Shown here: piece after piece, positions 5,885-6,553 of the stretch
How positions within the stretch are numbered: position 1 is the stretch's first letter
How the letters are laid out: each line of letters starts with the position of its first letter
Notes under the pieces: model-generated
What the model was told of the DNA's origin: nothing
What the model saw: only the letters and a program-made list of their open reading frames with translations
The model's database searches: none
Assembly (NCBI GenBank): GCA_013696665.1
Contig: JACCYC010000334.1
Span: forward strand, 1 to 6,553
DNA: 6,553 nucleotides
Reading direction: 5' to 3'
Origin: Burkholderiaceae bacterium
GTDB lineage: Bacteria > Pseudomonadota > Gammaproteobacteria > Burkholderiales > Burkholderiaceae_F
Program-made: the position numbers and the translations under genes

Positions 5885-6553
5885 TGATCTCGCGGGCATT
5901 TCTGTTCATTGTCGTCGCGGTCTACACCGCGTTTGCCGCGGGTCCGTTCCTTTGGGTCGCGACGATGTCGCTCCGTACGACCAGCGAGATCTCGCTTGAT
6001 CACTATGCGTGGCCTGAGACGCTGCATTGGGAGAAGTTTCCGCAAGCGTGGTTCAACTCGAACTACAGCGTGTACTTCGAGAACAGCCTGCTCGTCGTCA
6101 CCTCCGCGGTGATCGTCCTGACCGTTGTCGGCGCAATGGCCGCGCATTGCTTCGCGCGTTATCGGTTTCGCATCAACCGGCTGCTGTATTTCGTCATCTT
6201 CTCGGCGATTATTTTTCCGCCGCAGATAACGATCATTGCGCTGTTCCAGACGCTGGTGCAGTACGGGCTGTACAACAGCCTGATCGGCCTGTCGCTGGTG
6301 TACATCGCGGTGCAGTTGCCGCTGACCGTTTATATCCTCGAAAGTTTTTTCGCGCGCATTCCGGCCGATTTGTTCGACGCCGCGAGAATTGATGGCTATC
6401 CGGAGTGGCACATCTTCTGGAAGGTCAGTCTGCCGATCGCGCTGCCGGCAATCGCGACGACCGTGATCCTTAACACGATCCTGCTCTGGAATGAGTTTCT
6501 GTACGCAGTCGTGCTGATCACGGACGAGGCCAAGCGCACATTGCCGCTCGGCA
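5884..6553 (+). CDS. ABC sugar-type transporter permease, MalG/UgpE-like (second permease, 3' end outside window)
   Basis: This is the second membrane subunit of the importer. The ATG at 5884 shares its A with the TGA of the first permease (TGATG), which points to translational coupling. The frame stays open for 223 codons to the right edge, where the gene is cut. The N-terminal membrane segment (about 5-28) is followed by the MalG-like FLWVATMSLRT region (22-32) and further membrane segments at about 66-88, 98-124 and 132-152. The EAA loop is at 161-188 (DAARIDGYPEWHIFWKVSLP), with DGY in place of the common DGA. The next segment (183-208) ends in LWNEFLYAVVL (201-211), typical of MalG-type proteins. 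About 50-60 residues, including the last membrane segment, should lie beyond the window. An ATPase subunit of the MalK/UgpC type is expected downstream but cannot be seen. Confidence 0.93.
   Translation, partial: MISRAFLFIVVAVYTAFAAGPFLWVATMSLRTTSEISLDHYAWPETLHWEKFPQAWFNSNYSVYFENSLLVVTSAVIVLTVVGAMAAHCFARYRFRINRLLYFVIFSAIIFPPQITIIALFQTLVQYGLYNSLIGLSLVYIAVQLPLTVYILESFFARIPADLFDAARIDGYPEWHIFWKVSLPIALPAIATTVILNTILLWNEFLYAVVLITDEAKRTLPLG

Noticed and set aside
5785..6411. A 208-codon minus-strand open frame opposite the second permease
   Set aside because: The product is a charged, low-complexity Arg/Asp-rich sequence with no motif. The plus-strand frame encodes a clear MalG-type permease with membrane segments and an EAA loop.
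1..6553. CRISPR arrays, tRNA or rRNA genes, insertion-sequence ends, phage or defence genes
   Set aside because: No regularly spaced repeats, cloverleaf-like segments, terminal inverted repeats, transposase motifs or defence-type domains were seen. The plus- and minus-strand genes account for nearly all of the window.

Overview
The window is GC-rich, gene-dense bacterial DNA. A Bug/TctC-type solute-binding protein of the kind hugely expanded in Burkholderiales, a proteobacterial-style glucose-6-phosphate dehydrogenase and the overall codon use suggest a betaproteobacterium, probably in or near Burkholderiales. This placement is inferred from gene content, not from a marker gene.

Left half, minus strand. 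At 80-1471 there is a complete zwf gene (glucose-6-phosphate 1-dehydrogenase). Upstream of it, in the same direction, lies the decayed remnant of an amidase-signature-family gene (about 1606-2602). It has lost its whole N-terminal catalytic region and carries a frameshift near 2404-2407. Its C-terminus carries an extra 60-odd-residue helical module resembling the AtzG/GatC-like partner proteins of such amidases. The first 80 bases may hold the last codons of a plus-strand gene that converges on zwf, but this is weakly supported.

Middle, 2603-2669. A compact control region sits exactly where the amidase homology stops. It has a consensus-like sigma70 promoter (TTGACA, 17 bases, CACAAT) covered by four copies of an ATTGTC/GACAAT half-site, followed by a perfect Shine-Dalgarno sequence. 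This looks like the operator of a dimeric repressor; the regulator gene is not in the window.

Right half, plus strand. The promoter reads into a tight run of four genes: an orphan Bug/TctC periplasmic binding protein (2670-3629), a family-1 ABC sugar-type binding protein (3655-4917), and two MalF/MalG-type ABC permeases (4943-5884 and 5884 to the right edge, incomplete). Spacing is 25 bases, 25 bases and a 1-base overlap, so they are probably one transcript. The ABC importer still lacks its ATPase, which would be expected downstream. A transport gene set next to zwf fits carbohydrate uptake feeding the oxidative pentose-phosphate or Entner-Doudoroff route, but the substrate cannot be read from the sequence.

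No clearly new system was found. The points most worth a second look are the operator cluster, the pairing of a TTT-type binding protein with an ABC importer, the amidase remnant with its AtzG-like tail, and an in-frame TAG between an ATG and the apparent TTG start of the first permease.
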